Made by a program: the position numbers and the translations under genes | The notes under the pieces: generated by a model | Database searches by the model: none | What the model saw: the letters and a program-made list of their open reading frames with translations, nothing else | What the model was told of the DNA's origin: nothing | Source of the DNA: a virus | Virus record (IMG/VR): IMGVR_UViG_3300035034_003787 | Location: 1 to 44,124 of that record | Reading direction: 5' to 3' (one strand) | Length of the DNA: 44,124 nucleotides | In this document: piece after piece, positions 31,195 to 38,113 of the stretch | How positions within the stretch are numbered: position 1 is the first letter of the stretch | How the letters are laid out: each line of letters starts with the position of its first letter

Positions 31195-31472
31195 ATAAAT
31201 GTAAAAATGGATTTAGTTATAGTAGAGAAATATTCGAAGGGTATAAATCCAGATCTAAAGTCCTAATAACTAATACTGAAGGAGATTCACATTCAGTAGA
31301 TATCTACTCGGACCAAAATTCTAGGTTTGAGATACAAAAATATTTTGACGTATTGGCAGAAGGAAAGAAAGAGGATGTTGAGGTAATTTACTTTTCGACT
31401 AAAGAAAATGACGAAGCAGATTCGGAATTAATATCTGAAATTTTAGGAAAGAATGACAAAATATTGGAATAA
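31191..31472 (+). CDS. Unknown 93-aa protein
   Basis: ATG 31191 (ATGA overlap with the upstream stop) is preferred to an in-frame TTG 21 bases earlier. The middle is strand-rich (KVLITNTEGDSHSVDIYS); the end is acidic and helical. Not recognised. Confidence 0.75.
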   Translation: MNKCKNGFSYSREIFEGYKSRSKVLITNTEGDSHSVDIYSDQNSRFEIQKYFDVLAEGKKEDVEVIYFSTKENDEADSELISEILGKNDKILE

Positions 31473-31947
31473 AGAATATCCAGAATTTAATACAAACCTT
31501 TCCCCAACGGAAATGTTTTCTATGGGAATTTTTGGCGGATCTTATTTTTTCAATAGTAAAATACATCCAGATCCTTCATTCTTTATAAATACAGTAAATC
31601 CGGAATTTATTGATTCTTGCAAAAAGTTGGGAATAGATTTTGAAGATAAAATCTCTAGAAAAATCCCTGACTATTCCATAAATTATTACTACCCGGGTTT
31701 TTGTGGATCAGATTACGAAACGTGGGATTCTAAAGGATGGATAACAGAAGAAAACCCATATGGTTGGGTTAACTGGTATATAAATTTCTACTACGGAGAA
31801 AGAAAAGAGGAGGATGCAAAACAAATTAAAAGATGGAAAAGTTTTATATCCAGGCATTCAGGAATGATTAAAAAATACGAAAAAGAAGGAAAATCTACAA
31901 AGAAATCCAAGCAGAATTTATTACATTGGGCATATCATATAAAATAA
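31453..31947 (+). CDS. Unknown 164-aa conserved-looking protein
   Basis: ATG 31453 overlaps the preceding gene by 20 bases. Features: FNTNLSPTEMFSMGIFGGSY, GWVNWYINFYYGERKEEDAK and KRWKSFISRHSGMI, then QNLLHWAYHI. The pattern (S-P-x-EM, FGGxY, WYINFYYG, IKRW, LLHWA) looks like a conserved domain I have seen in large viruses without a known role. Trp-rich and basic; no catalytic motif visible. Confidence 0.75.
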   Translation: MTKYWNKEYPEFNTNLSPTEMFSMGIFGGSYFFNSKIHPDPSFFINTVNPEFIDSCKKLGIDFEDKISRKIPDYSINYYYPGFCGSDYETWDSKGWITEENPYGWVNWYINFYYGERKEEDAKQIKRWKSFISRHSGMIKKYEKEGKSTKKSKQNLLHWAYHIK

Positions 31948-31948
31948 C

Positions 31949-32109
31949 ATGTCCACAGTTTATAAAATAGAAATTAAAACAGTTATCCCTGGGTTAGTTA
32001 TTCTGAAGAGCACGTTAAAAAAATGTTCTCCGATTTTGTAAAAGATTATAGAAACCCACAAGGTATGAAATTCGAATCCACTAAAGTTGAAGTTAAAATA
32101 AAATCATAA
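31949..32109 (+). pseudogene. Small gene broken by an apparent -1 frameshift
   Basis: ATG 31949 opens MSTVYKIEIKTVI, which soon ends in a stop. A -1 frame, available from the run at 31975-31980, continues as PWVSYSEEHVKKMFSDF and ends at TAA 32107-32109, overlapping the next ATG (TAATG). The joined protein would be about 54 residues. One missing A in attaaaacag would explain the break: a sequence error, a decayed gene, or rarely programmed slippage. Confidence 0.5.
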
Positions 32110-32933
32110 TGGGACTAGATATAAATTTAAATTGGTATAATAATTTTAGCGAAGCTAAGAAATTAGAAGCTAAATATGAAATCAAGTCTAAGCTAATTTG
32201 GGAAGGTAATGATGAAGACGGTAAATATGAATTACTTTCTAAAGAGCAAAAAGATGCTTACAAAGAAAAAGAAGGAGAAGCTGCCAAATCTTTGGGTTTA
32301 GACGAACGGGGAAGTTTTTCAAATTCTGAGGAATATAAAAGAATTGAGAAAACACACGAAAAATATCCAGATCATTATTTTAAAATAGGGTATTTTAGAA
32401 GTTCTTATAATGAAGGAGGAATTGAAAGGATACTTAAAAACCTAGGTTTAAATACAATGGCTTGGGCATTCCAAAGGGAAGATGAAGAGGAATATGAATT
32501 TATTCCTGATTGGGAATTGGCTTTGAAAAGAATAACAGAGATAAAAGGGAAATTAGAAATTATGGACCCAATTAGATGTTATTCAGTTGGAGAAAATATT
32601 TTTGGAGAACCCCCTAAAATAAAATCTGAATCTGATGCTATAAAAGCTTTTCTTGAGGAAAAAGATAGAATGTTAGAAGGCCTCCAAAAAAGCTCTCACG
32701 AACCATATAATTATTCAAACTCTGTTGGAGAATTCAGAATGGCTCAACCTGAATCTATCCTAGCAATGATTCCAGGACAGAAAAAAATATTAGGGGTCAC
32801 TTCTTGCGTTTATATGATTGTAGAATCTGATAATCAATGGTATATAGAGGCATTAGAGATTGTTCAGGATACTATAAAATTTGTTCTATCACAGAAAGAT
32901 AAAGAAAAATATTCTTTGTCATGGAGCGGATAA
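32109..32933 (+). CDS. Unknown 274-aa protein
   Basis: Begins MGLDINLNWYNNFSEAKKL. Mainly helical and very charged, with a FKIGYFRSSYNEGGIERIL segment that looks conserved and a C-terminal half with FRMAQPESILAMIPG and SCVYMIVESDNQWYIEALE. Resembles phage proteins opening with MGLD and containing YFRSSYN, of unknown role. Placed between two frame-broken small genes. Confidence 0.75.
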   Translation: MGLDINLNWYNNFSEAKKLEAKYEIKSKLIWEGNDEDGKYELLSKEQKDAYKEKEGEAAKSLGLDERGSFSNSEEYKRIEKTHEKYPDHYFKIGYFRSSYNEGGIERILKNLGLNTMAWAFQREDEEEYEFIPDWELALKRITEIKGKLEIMDPIRCYSVGENIFGEPPKIKSESDAIKAFLEEKDRMLEGLQKSSHEPYNYSNSVGEFRMAQPESILAMIPGQKKILGVTSCVYMIVESDNQWYIEALEIVQDTIKFVLSQKDKEKYSLSWSG

Positions 32934-33033
32934 AAACTACAATAAAAGTCTATAAAGTAGGAATCCGGAATACCTAAGTTGGAGTGAATTGGATCTTGGG
33001 AAACCCCCAGAAGAACTTAAAATAAATTTATAA
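32921..33033 (+). pseudogene. Second small gene broken by an apparent -1 frameshift
   Basis: ATG 32921 opens MERIKTTIKVYKVG and then stops. A -1 frame continues PEYLSWSELDLGKPPEELKINL-like to TAA 33031-33033, overlapping the next ATG as TAATG. The break is the same direction as in 31949-32109, and the two products share a (Y/W)xSxSE motif, so they may be paralogues. Confidence 0.4.
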
Positions 33034-33224
33034 TGGATCACGAGGAAATCGGGAGAAAAATTAGAGGAAATTTAACCGAGAAAGAATGGGACGAGATCGT
33101 TGCTTTAGAATATGTTCTTACGTGGCGGTATTCTGACGATATGGAAAGAGACGAGAAAAGATACAAAGAGCTTTCAGAGATGAAAGATGCCACATCTCAC
33201 CGAATTCCTCCGGAACTTTTCTAG
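33033..33224 (+). CDS. Unknown 63-aa protein
   Basis: Acidic, helical: MDHEEIGRKIRGNLTEKEWD, ending SHRIPPELF. Starts on the stop of the broken small gene. Not recognised. Confidence 0.7.
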   Translation: MDHEEIGRKIRGNLTEKEWDEIVALEYVLTWRYSDDMERDEKRYKELSEMKDATSHRIPPELF

Positions 33225-33244
33225 ATTCCCTGATATGATTAGGG

Positions 33245-34237
33245 ATGAGAATATTAGTTACAGGTGGTCTCGGTTATATAGGTTCTCACACTTGTGTAGA
33301 ATTAATGGAAATGGATCACGAAGTAATAATCGTAGATAACCTATCCAATTCTAAAGAGAGTGTTCTAAAAGGAATAGAGAGGATTACTAATAAAATTCCC
33401 AAGTTTTATAAAGTAGATATAAACAACCTGGATAGGATGAAGGTCATAATGAAAGAAAATCTTCCAGATTCAGTAATTCATTTCGCTGCATATAAATCTG
33501 TACCTGAATCTGAAAATCATCCGATACCTTATTATAGAAATAACTTAGGAGGATTAATAAACCTTTTATTTTCTATGGAGGGCATCGTTAAAAGCTTCAT
33601 ATATTCTTCTTCTTGTTCAGTATATGGTGAACCTTCTAAGTTTCCGGTTAAGGAAGATAGCCCAACAGTTTATGCAGAAAGTGTATACGGGGACACCAAA
33701 ATAAAAGGAGAGGAAATACTTAGAAGATTAAAGCATTTAAATACTGTTTCTCTAAGATATTTTAATCCGATGGGTGCTCACGAGTCTTTAGAAATTGGTG
33801 AGAATCCTTTAGGAACTCCTGAAAATTTGCTACCTAAAATGATTCAATATTCATTGGAAGGTAAGAAATTTATTATTAATGGAAATGATTGGGAAACCCC
33901 AGATGGAACTTGCATAAGGGATTTCATTCACGTAGTAGATTTAGCTAAAGCTCATGTTAAAGCTTTAGATTTTATATTGAAAAAGACTGAACCAGATTTT
34001 ATACCATTAAATATTGGGACTGGAAAGGGAACTTCAGTAAAAGAAATCGTTGATGTTTTTAATAGAGTATCAGAAAAAAAGCTGGAATATTCTTTCGGAG
34101 AGAGGAGAAATGGAGATATAGGAAAAATTTGGGGTGACTGTAAAAAAGCGGAGATGCTATTAGGATTTAAAACGAAGTTTGGTATAGTAGATATGGTTGA
34201 ATCTGCTTGGGCTTGGGAAAATAAAAAAAGAGACTGA
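33245..34237 (+). CDS. galE: UDP-glucose 4-epimerase
   Basis: 330 residues, normal GalE length. Short-chain dehydrogenase fold: VTGGLGYIGSH (NAD-binding Gly-rich loop), HFAAYKSVPES, SSSCSVYG and SVYGDTKIKGE (catalytic Tyr-x3-Lys), DGTCIRDFIHVVDLAKAH (GalE hallmark). It interconverts UDP-glucose and UDP-galactose. With the glycosyltransferase at 14279 it points to phage-driven glycosylation, of phage DNA, virion or host surface glycan; the target is inference. Confidence 0.95.
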   Translation: MRILVTGGLGYIGSHTCVELMEMDHEVIIVDNLSNSKESVLKGIERITNKIPKFYKVDINNLDRMKVIMKENLPDSVIHFAAYKSVPESENHPIPYYRNNLGGLINLLFSMEGIVKSFIYSSSCSVYGEPSKFPVKEDSPTVYAESVYGDTKIKGEEILRRLKHLNTVSLRYFNPMGAHESLEIGENPLGTPENLLPKMIQYSLEGKKFIINGNDWETPDGTCIRDFIHVVDLAKAHVKALDFILKKTEPDFIPLNIGTGKGTSVKEIVDVFNRVSEKKLEYSFGERRNGDIGKIWGDCKKAEMLLGFKTKFGIVDMVESAWAWENKKRD

Positions 34238-34251
34238 AGGAGTTAATTAAT

Positions 34252-35730
34252 ATGGATATAGATTTTAATGCAATTCGAAATAGTAAGGACCCAAGTAAGA
34301 AAGCAAGTCCAAGTAAAACTAAGACCAAAGCTAAAATAAATTTAGATATACTCAACCCTGACCAAAGGGCTGCTTTTGGAAAACTGGTTGAGTATATTCG
34401 AACCGGAGATGACCATATACACGTTTTAAAAGGGTGGGCAGGTACTGGTAAGACCTTTTGTGTTAGTTTACTTGTAAATTATTTACTCAAAGAACTTTAT
34501 TCTAATAAGAGACATTTTAGAATCGCAGTTACTGGGCCAACGAATAAATCTGTTAGGGTACTTAAAAAAAGTTCAGGCTTAAATCATAATAGGGTAGAGT
34601 TTAAAACCATACATAAACTTCTTGGGCTAAAGGAAAGAATTACTGATGACGGTCAACAAATTTTTGTTAACGATAATTGGAAAAACGACTCGGATCTGGA
34701 TAAAATAAGCGTCCTTATAATAGATGAGGTTTCTATGCTTAACGACGAACTTTTTGAAAAAATAATCCAATATAGAAGAAATTTAAAAATCATCTGTATG
34801 GGAGATCCTGCTCAGATCCCTCCTGTCGGAAGGCCTGATTGTATACCTTTTAGAGAAGAACTTTTAGATGAATATAGAATAAAAACCATTCAGCTAAAAA
34901 CTATAATGAGACAGAAAGAGGGAAATCCCATAATAGATGCTTCGGTAAAAATTAGGGAAAACTTAGGATTTAAAAGCCCAATAGTACCTCCCGTAACAAA
35001 ATTAAACGAAGATGGTCAAGGTATAGAATTTCTGAATCTGAATGATGAATCGGTAAGAAGAGGATTTTCATCTATCCTAGAAAAATATTTTAAATCTAGA
35101 ATATTTGAAGTTGATTCAGAATATGTAAAAATAATATCGTGGAGAAATTCAACGGTTACCACTATGAATGAAGTAGTGAGAAAAGTAATATATGGAGATA
35201 AAAGTAAGGAATTTAGAATTCTTCCTGGTGAAAAACTAATAGTAAACAAGCCCATACTTGAAGGAGAAGTTATAAGATTTAATACAAATGACGAACTTAC
35301 GGTAGATAACTATACCATAATGTCAGAGACCCATAAAGATGGTCTCGGGTCCTCTGTCCTTAAGTATTATGCAACCAATGTTAAGTGGGTAGACGAAAAC
35401 GGAGAAGTTTGTAGGGATAAAATAGCTATCTTACACGAAGAAAGCAAATCTGAATTCGCTAGAATAGCTTTAGGATTTAAAAATAGAGCTTTAGATATGG
35501 GGGGTAAAAATAAATCATGGGTTGATTACTACAACTTTCTAAGGAAATATGCCGATGTTAGTTTTGCATATTCTATAACCGCTCATAAAGCTCAAGGAAG
35601 TACTTATGATACGGTTTTTCTTATGGAGGATGACATTGATGTAAATTGGAAAACGGTAGAGAAAAATAGAATTAAATATACAGCTTATACAAGAGCCAGT
35701 AGAAAAATTTATATAGCTAGAGCATTTTAA
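34252..35730 (+). CDS. dda: Dda-like SF1B DNA helicase
   Basis: 492 residues. Motifs: LNPDQRAAF (Q-like), GWAGTGKTF (Walker A), IIDEVSML (Walker B), MGDPAQIPPVG (motif III), MRQKEG (IV), SITAHKAQGSTYDTVF (V) and YTAYTRASRKIYI (VI). This order matches T4 Dda and RecD2-like 5'-3' helicases. Dda helps start replication and clears proteins from DNA. It starts 14 bases after galE. Confidence 0.93.
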   Translation: MDIDFNAIRNSKDPSKKASPSKTKTKAKINLDILNPDQRAAFGKLVEYIRTGDDHIHVLKGWAGTGKTFCVSLLVNYLLKELYSNKRHFRIAVTGPTNKSVRVLKKSSGLNHNRVEFKTIHKLLGLKERITDDGQQIFVNDNWKNDSDLDKISVLIIDEVSMLNDELFEKIIQYRRNLKIICMGDPAQIPPVGRPDCIPFREELLDEYRIKTIQLKTIMRQKEGNPIIDASVKIRENLGFKSPIVPPVTKLNEDGQGIEFLNLNDESVRRGFSSILEKYFKSRIFEVDSEYVKIISWRNSTVTTMNEVVRKVIYGDKSKEFRILPGEKLIVNKPILEGEVIRFNTNDELTVDNYTIMSETHKDGLGSSVLKYYATNVKWVDENGEVCRDKIAILHEESKSEFARIALGFKNRALDMGGKNKSWVDYYNFLRKYADVSFAYSITAHKAQGSTYDTVFLMEDDIDVNWKTVEKNRIKYTAYTRASRKIYIARAF

Positions 35731-35732
35731 AT

Positions 35733-35945
35733 ATGATATCCAAGAAAAAATATAAGAAATTAAAGGAGAGGCATAAAAAAGCTTGTGAAGATAATGATTA
35801 TTCCAAGATGATTATAATCGGGGACAAAAATTATAAAAAGTTGAGAGAATATGAAGCGGAATTTATCTGTAAACATCTATCAGTAAAAGAAATCCAAGGA
35901 GGGCAAATAGAAGAATGTATTAGCTGTGGAAAAAGATGGGGATGA
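35733..35945 (+). CDS. Unknown 70-aa zinc-finger-like protein
   Basis: Basic N-terminal helix (KKKYKKLKERHKKACEDND) followed by a C-terminal finger CKHLSVKEIQ...CISCGKRW, a possible CxH/CxxC metal site. It follows Dda by two bases. May bind DNA or RNA; role unknown. Confidence 0.7.
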   Translation: MISKKKYKKLKERHKKACEDNDYSKMIIIGDKNYKKLREYEAEFICKHLSVKEIQGGQIEECISCGKRWG

Positions 35946-36112
35946 TAAATTAGAAATTTAAAATAAAAATATAAAAAAATAGATACCATAAAATAGGAAA
36001 CAGTACCGGATGCGCCACTATATTAATATCAGGACCTTGGGATAGGGAGTGGGAGGAGTATAAAAACGGAGAGGTAATTAAGTATTCTTGGGGAAGAAAA
36101 GATATATAGGAT
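35946..36112 (+). other. Intergenic remnant containing an open frame without a start
   Basis: One frame reads from about 35976 as NSTGCATILISGPWDREWEE, with natural-looking composition, then KNGEVIKYSWGRKDI and a stop at 36107-36109. No ATG, GTG or TTG starts it; an ATG at 35942 in the same frame is followed by two stops. Likely a decayed gene or a third sequence break. GATATATAG at 36101 overlaps its end. Confidence 0.4.
36101..36109 (+). promoter_or_regulatory. GATATATAG motif, candidate phage promoter
   Basis: One base from the consensus. It ends only three bases before the ATG at 36113, similar to the close copy at 5900. Confidence 0.35.
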
Positions 36113-36538
36113 ATGAGAAATATTAAAACATTCGAAGAACTTAACAGCCTAAACGAAGGAGAAAATAATAATAGTATGGAGGGATCCGTTACATTTTTAT
36201 CTAGTGTAGATGACTATGAACATTCAGGAGATACTGACAGAGAGGTAAAAAAATGGAAATCACTAGGAGCAAAAACCAAAGTGATCCAACCAGACATTCC
36301 AGAAGACGATCCAGCTCCTATGATAGAGGTAACGATGAGGTTATCCGATAGATTAGCTGATGATGCTATATCTAAAGCTAAATCTAGTTTAGAAAGAGCA
36401 AATAGAACCGGGGATTACGGAACAGCAATATATTCTTGGGATCTTGAGGAACTATTTAGAGAATACGATAAAAAAAATAAAACCACCTTCATGGAGGTTT
36501 ATGCTAAGGAGCTTAAAGGATTGGAAGAATTACATTAA
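36113..36538 (+). CDS. Unknown 141-aa protein with capsid-targeting-like N-terminus
   Basis: Starts MRNIKTFEELNSLNE then GENN, the F-x-E-L plus L-N-E pattern shared with the head-targeted candidates at 541-4063. The rest is acidic to helical, with KVIQPDIPEDDPAPMIEVTM. Closed by a terminator. The distant location of this fifth member argues that the N-terminal motif is functional, not only inherited by local duplication. Confidence 0.82.
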   Translation: MRNIKTFEELNSLNEGENNNSMEGSVTFLSSVDDYEHSGDTDREVKKWKSLGAKTKVIQPDIPEDDPAPMIEVTMRLSDRLADDAISKAKSSLERANRTGDYGTAIYSWDLEELFREYDKKNKTTFMEVYAKELKGLEELH

Positions 36539-36556
36539 AACTAAATTCAAAAAAAT

Positions 36557-36591
36557 AAATTCCACATAGACTTAGTTTATGTGGAATTTTT
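36557..36591 (+). terminator. Rho-independent terminator
   Basis: Stem aaattccacata (36557-36568) pairs with tatgtggaattt (36578-36589) over 12 bp, followed by a T-run. It ends the unit of the 141-aa protein. Confidence 0.9.
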
Positions 36592-36594
36592 GTT

Positions 36595-36602
36595 TATATT
36601 TG
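36595..36602 (+). promoter_or_regulatory. TATATTTG, Bacteroidetes-type -7 promoter box
   Basis: Exact TAnnTTTG match directly after a terminator and 16 bases before ATG 36619; good placement for a host-type promoter driving the RNA-repair stretch downstream. Confidence 0.6.
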
Positions 36603-36618
36603 AACTAAAATAGAGGAT

Positions 36619-37368
36619 ATGCCAAAATTGTTTGAAGTAGGAGGTTGTGTAAGGGACGAATTCCTAGGAATTCAGTCTGATGATATAGACTTTACCTTTG
36701 TCGCGGATGATTTAACTTTATCTGTAGATGAAGGATTTTCTAACATGACCAAATGGCTAGAAAAGGAAAAATTTAAAATTTTCCTTTCAACCCCTGAAAT
36801 GTTTACCATAAGAGCTAAATTTCCAGATTCAATAGGAATTAGAAAAAATCTAGTAGCAGATTTTGTGATGGCTAGAAAAGAAATAGGATACACCGAGGGA
36901 ACGAGGAGACCTATACTAAAACTAGGAACTCTTGAAGATGATTTGATTAGAAGAGACTTTACCGTTAATGCAATGGCTAAGGACGAGGATGGAAAAATAA
37001 TAGATTTATTTAATGGGGAAAAACATCTATCCGAAGGAATTTTGGATACCCCTTTAGACCCCATGGTAACTTTCATGGACGATCCATTGAGAATGATTAG
37101 AGCTATGAGATTTAGTATTACTAAAGATCTCAAAATAGCTCCTAGAGTATGGGAAGCAATTTCACAACCTGGACTAATCCAGAAAATGAAAGAAACCACA
37201 AGCCAGGAAAGAATTGCGGTAGAAATAACTAAAGCAATGAAGTTTGATACTCTTAAAACACTTAGAATTATAGCTAAGGTGGACGACCACGCTCCAGGAT
37301 TTTTGGAAGCTATATTAGGTAAGGGACTTTGGTTCAAACCTACATTTGAAAAAAAGAAAAAGGATTAG
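36619..37368 (+). CDS. CCA-adding/poly(A) polymerase-like nucleotidyltransferase
   Basis: 249 residues, covering the head and neck of class II tRNA nucleotidyltransferases. Motifs: GGCVRDEFLG, SDDIDFTFV (catalytic DxD-type), RRDFTVNAMA and DLFNGEKHL, DPLRMIRAMRF. The C-terminal body/tail of full-length CCA enzymes is missing, so it resembles the compact phage versions. It could add CCA to the CAU tRNA at 406, which lacks an encoded CCA, or repair host tRNA ends. Preceded by a host-type promoter. Confidence 0.92.
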   Translation: MPKLFEVGGCVRDEFLGIQSDDIDFTFVADDLTLSVDEGFSNMTKWLEKEKFKIFLSTPEMFTIRAKFPDSIGIRKNLVADFVMARKEIGYTEGTRRPILKLGTLEDDLIRRDFTVNAMAKDEDGKIIDLFNGEKHLSEGILDTPLDPMVTFMDDPLRMIRAMRFSITKDLKIAPRVWEAISQPGLIQKMKETTSQERIAVEITKAMKFDTLKTLRIIAKVDDHAPGFLEAILGKGLWFKPTFEKKKKD

Positions 37369-37438
37369 AAAAGCTACTTTTAATAAGACTAATCAGAGAA
37401 TAGAATTCAAACGGGAACAATTAGAAAAAGAAAAATAA
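37346..37438 (+). CDS. Possible 30-aa basic protein (TTG start), or frameshift extension of the preceding gene
   Basis: In the +1 frame to the nucleotidyltransferase, TTG 37346 opens MKKRKRIRKATFNKTNQR, ending at TAA 37436-37438, which overlaps the next ATG (TAATG). The coupling suggests translation. Alternatively an indel in the preceding A-rich run joins it to the nucleotidyltransferase. Confidence 0.35.
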   Translation: MKKRKRIRKATFNKTNQRIEFKREQLEKEK

Positions 37439-37650
37439 TGACAATCATACACCAAATCCTTTTTACAATAACTTTTGGGATATCCTTATTTAATTTATTA
37501 TATTATATTTCGGTTTTATTTGGAAATGGAATAAGTTGGCCTGGAATTTTTGCATACAGTAAAACTGGCCCTGGAATGTGGTATATTTTATATCCCTGCT
37601 CATTTTATCAGATATGGTTTTGGTTTAATCTCTATGGGTTTTTTAACTAA
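37438..37650 (+). CDS. Unknown 70-aa membrane protein
   Basis: Hydrophobic N-terminal helix (HQILFTITFGISLFNLLYYI) and a second aromatic hydrophobic stretch (WYILYPCSFYQIWFWFNLY), so one or two membrane segments. Coupled on both sides by TAATG overlaps. Role unknown. Confidence 0.75.
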   Translation: MTIIHQILFTITFGISLFNLLYYISVLFGNGISWPGIFAYSKTGPGMWYILYPCSFYQIWFWFNLYGFFN

Positions 37651-37841
37651 TGGAAGAACTAGTCGATTTAAACTGTATGGTATGCGGGAAAGAATTTAAA
37701 GGCGAAGAGCCTCAAATGTGTTGTTCAGGTAGGGAATGCGGATGTATGGGAATGCCAATAGATCCAATAGTATGTTCAGAAAAGTGTTATACCAATTTAC
37801 TAAACAAACATGATAAAAACAATAAACGAGACATTCAGTAA
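37650..37841 (+). CDS. Unknown 63-aa cysteine-rich protein
   Basis: CMVCGKEFKGEEPQMCC...CGC..PIVCSEKCY holds two CxxC pairs and several extra Cys, a probable zinc-binding fold. It overlaps the downstream gene by 32 bases. Confidence 0.72.
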   Translation: MEELVDLNCMVCGKEFKGEEPQMCCSGRECGCMGMPIDPIVCSEKCYTNLLNKHDKNNKRDIQ

Positions 37842-38106
37842 TTCTGGTCCTTGGGTTGGTCCTCTCGGAAGCTACGAGAGGATAGAAATAGGAGAAATAA
37901 CCCAGAAAGAATGTGAAATACTTGACCTTTCTTCACCCCAAGTAGAAACTCTTAGATGCAATTTAAAAAACATAGACCCCAGAAAACTAAGATTGAATTG
38001 TTACTATGTTTTAGAATATAGTGGGGGAGCAAAGGAAACTTGGCTATATAAGGGGTTAACAAGAATAAACAAAAATTTCTGCTTCTTTAGCAGACCAAAA
38101 AATTAA
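37810..38106 (+). CDS. Unknown 98-aa protein
   Basis: Beta-rich, with SYERIEIGEITQKECEIL, a LRCNLKNI segment and KETWLYKGLTRI. Not recognised. Ends eight bases before the RNA ligase ATG. Confidence 0.72.
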   Translation: MIKTINETFSNSGPWVGPLGSYERIEIGEITQKECEILDLSSPQVETLRCNLKNIDPRKLRLNCYYVLEYSGGAKETWLYKGLTRINKNFCFFSRPKN

Positions 38107-38113
38107 TCAAGAA

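Noticed and set aside
32109-32933. Annotating the MGLD-type protein as a known enzyme
   Set aside because: No catalytic motif could be identified; similarity to other phage proteins is only an impression.
36672-37337. 221-aa minus-strand gene opposite the CCA-type enzyme
   Set aside because: Antisense shadow: Ser/Ile-rich low-quality protein without motifs, opposite a well supported gene.
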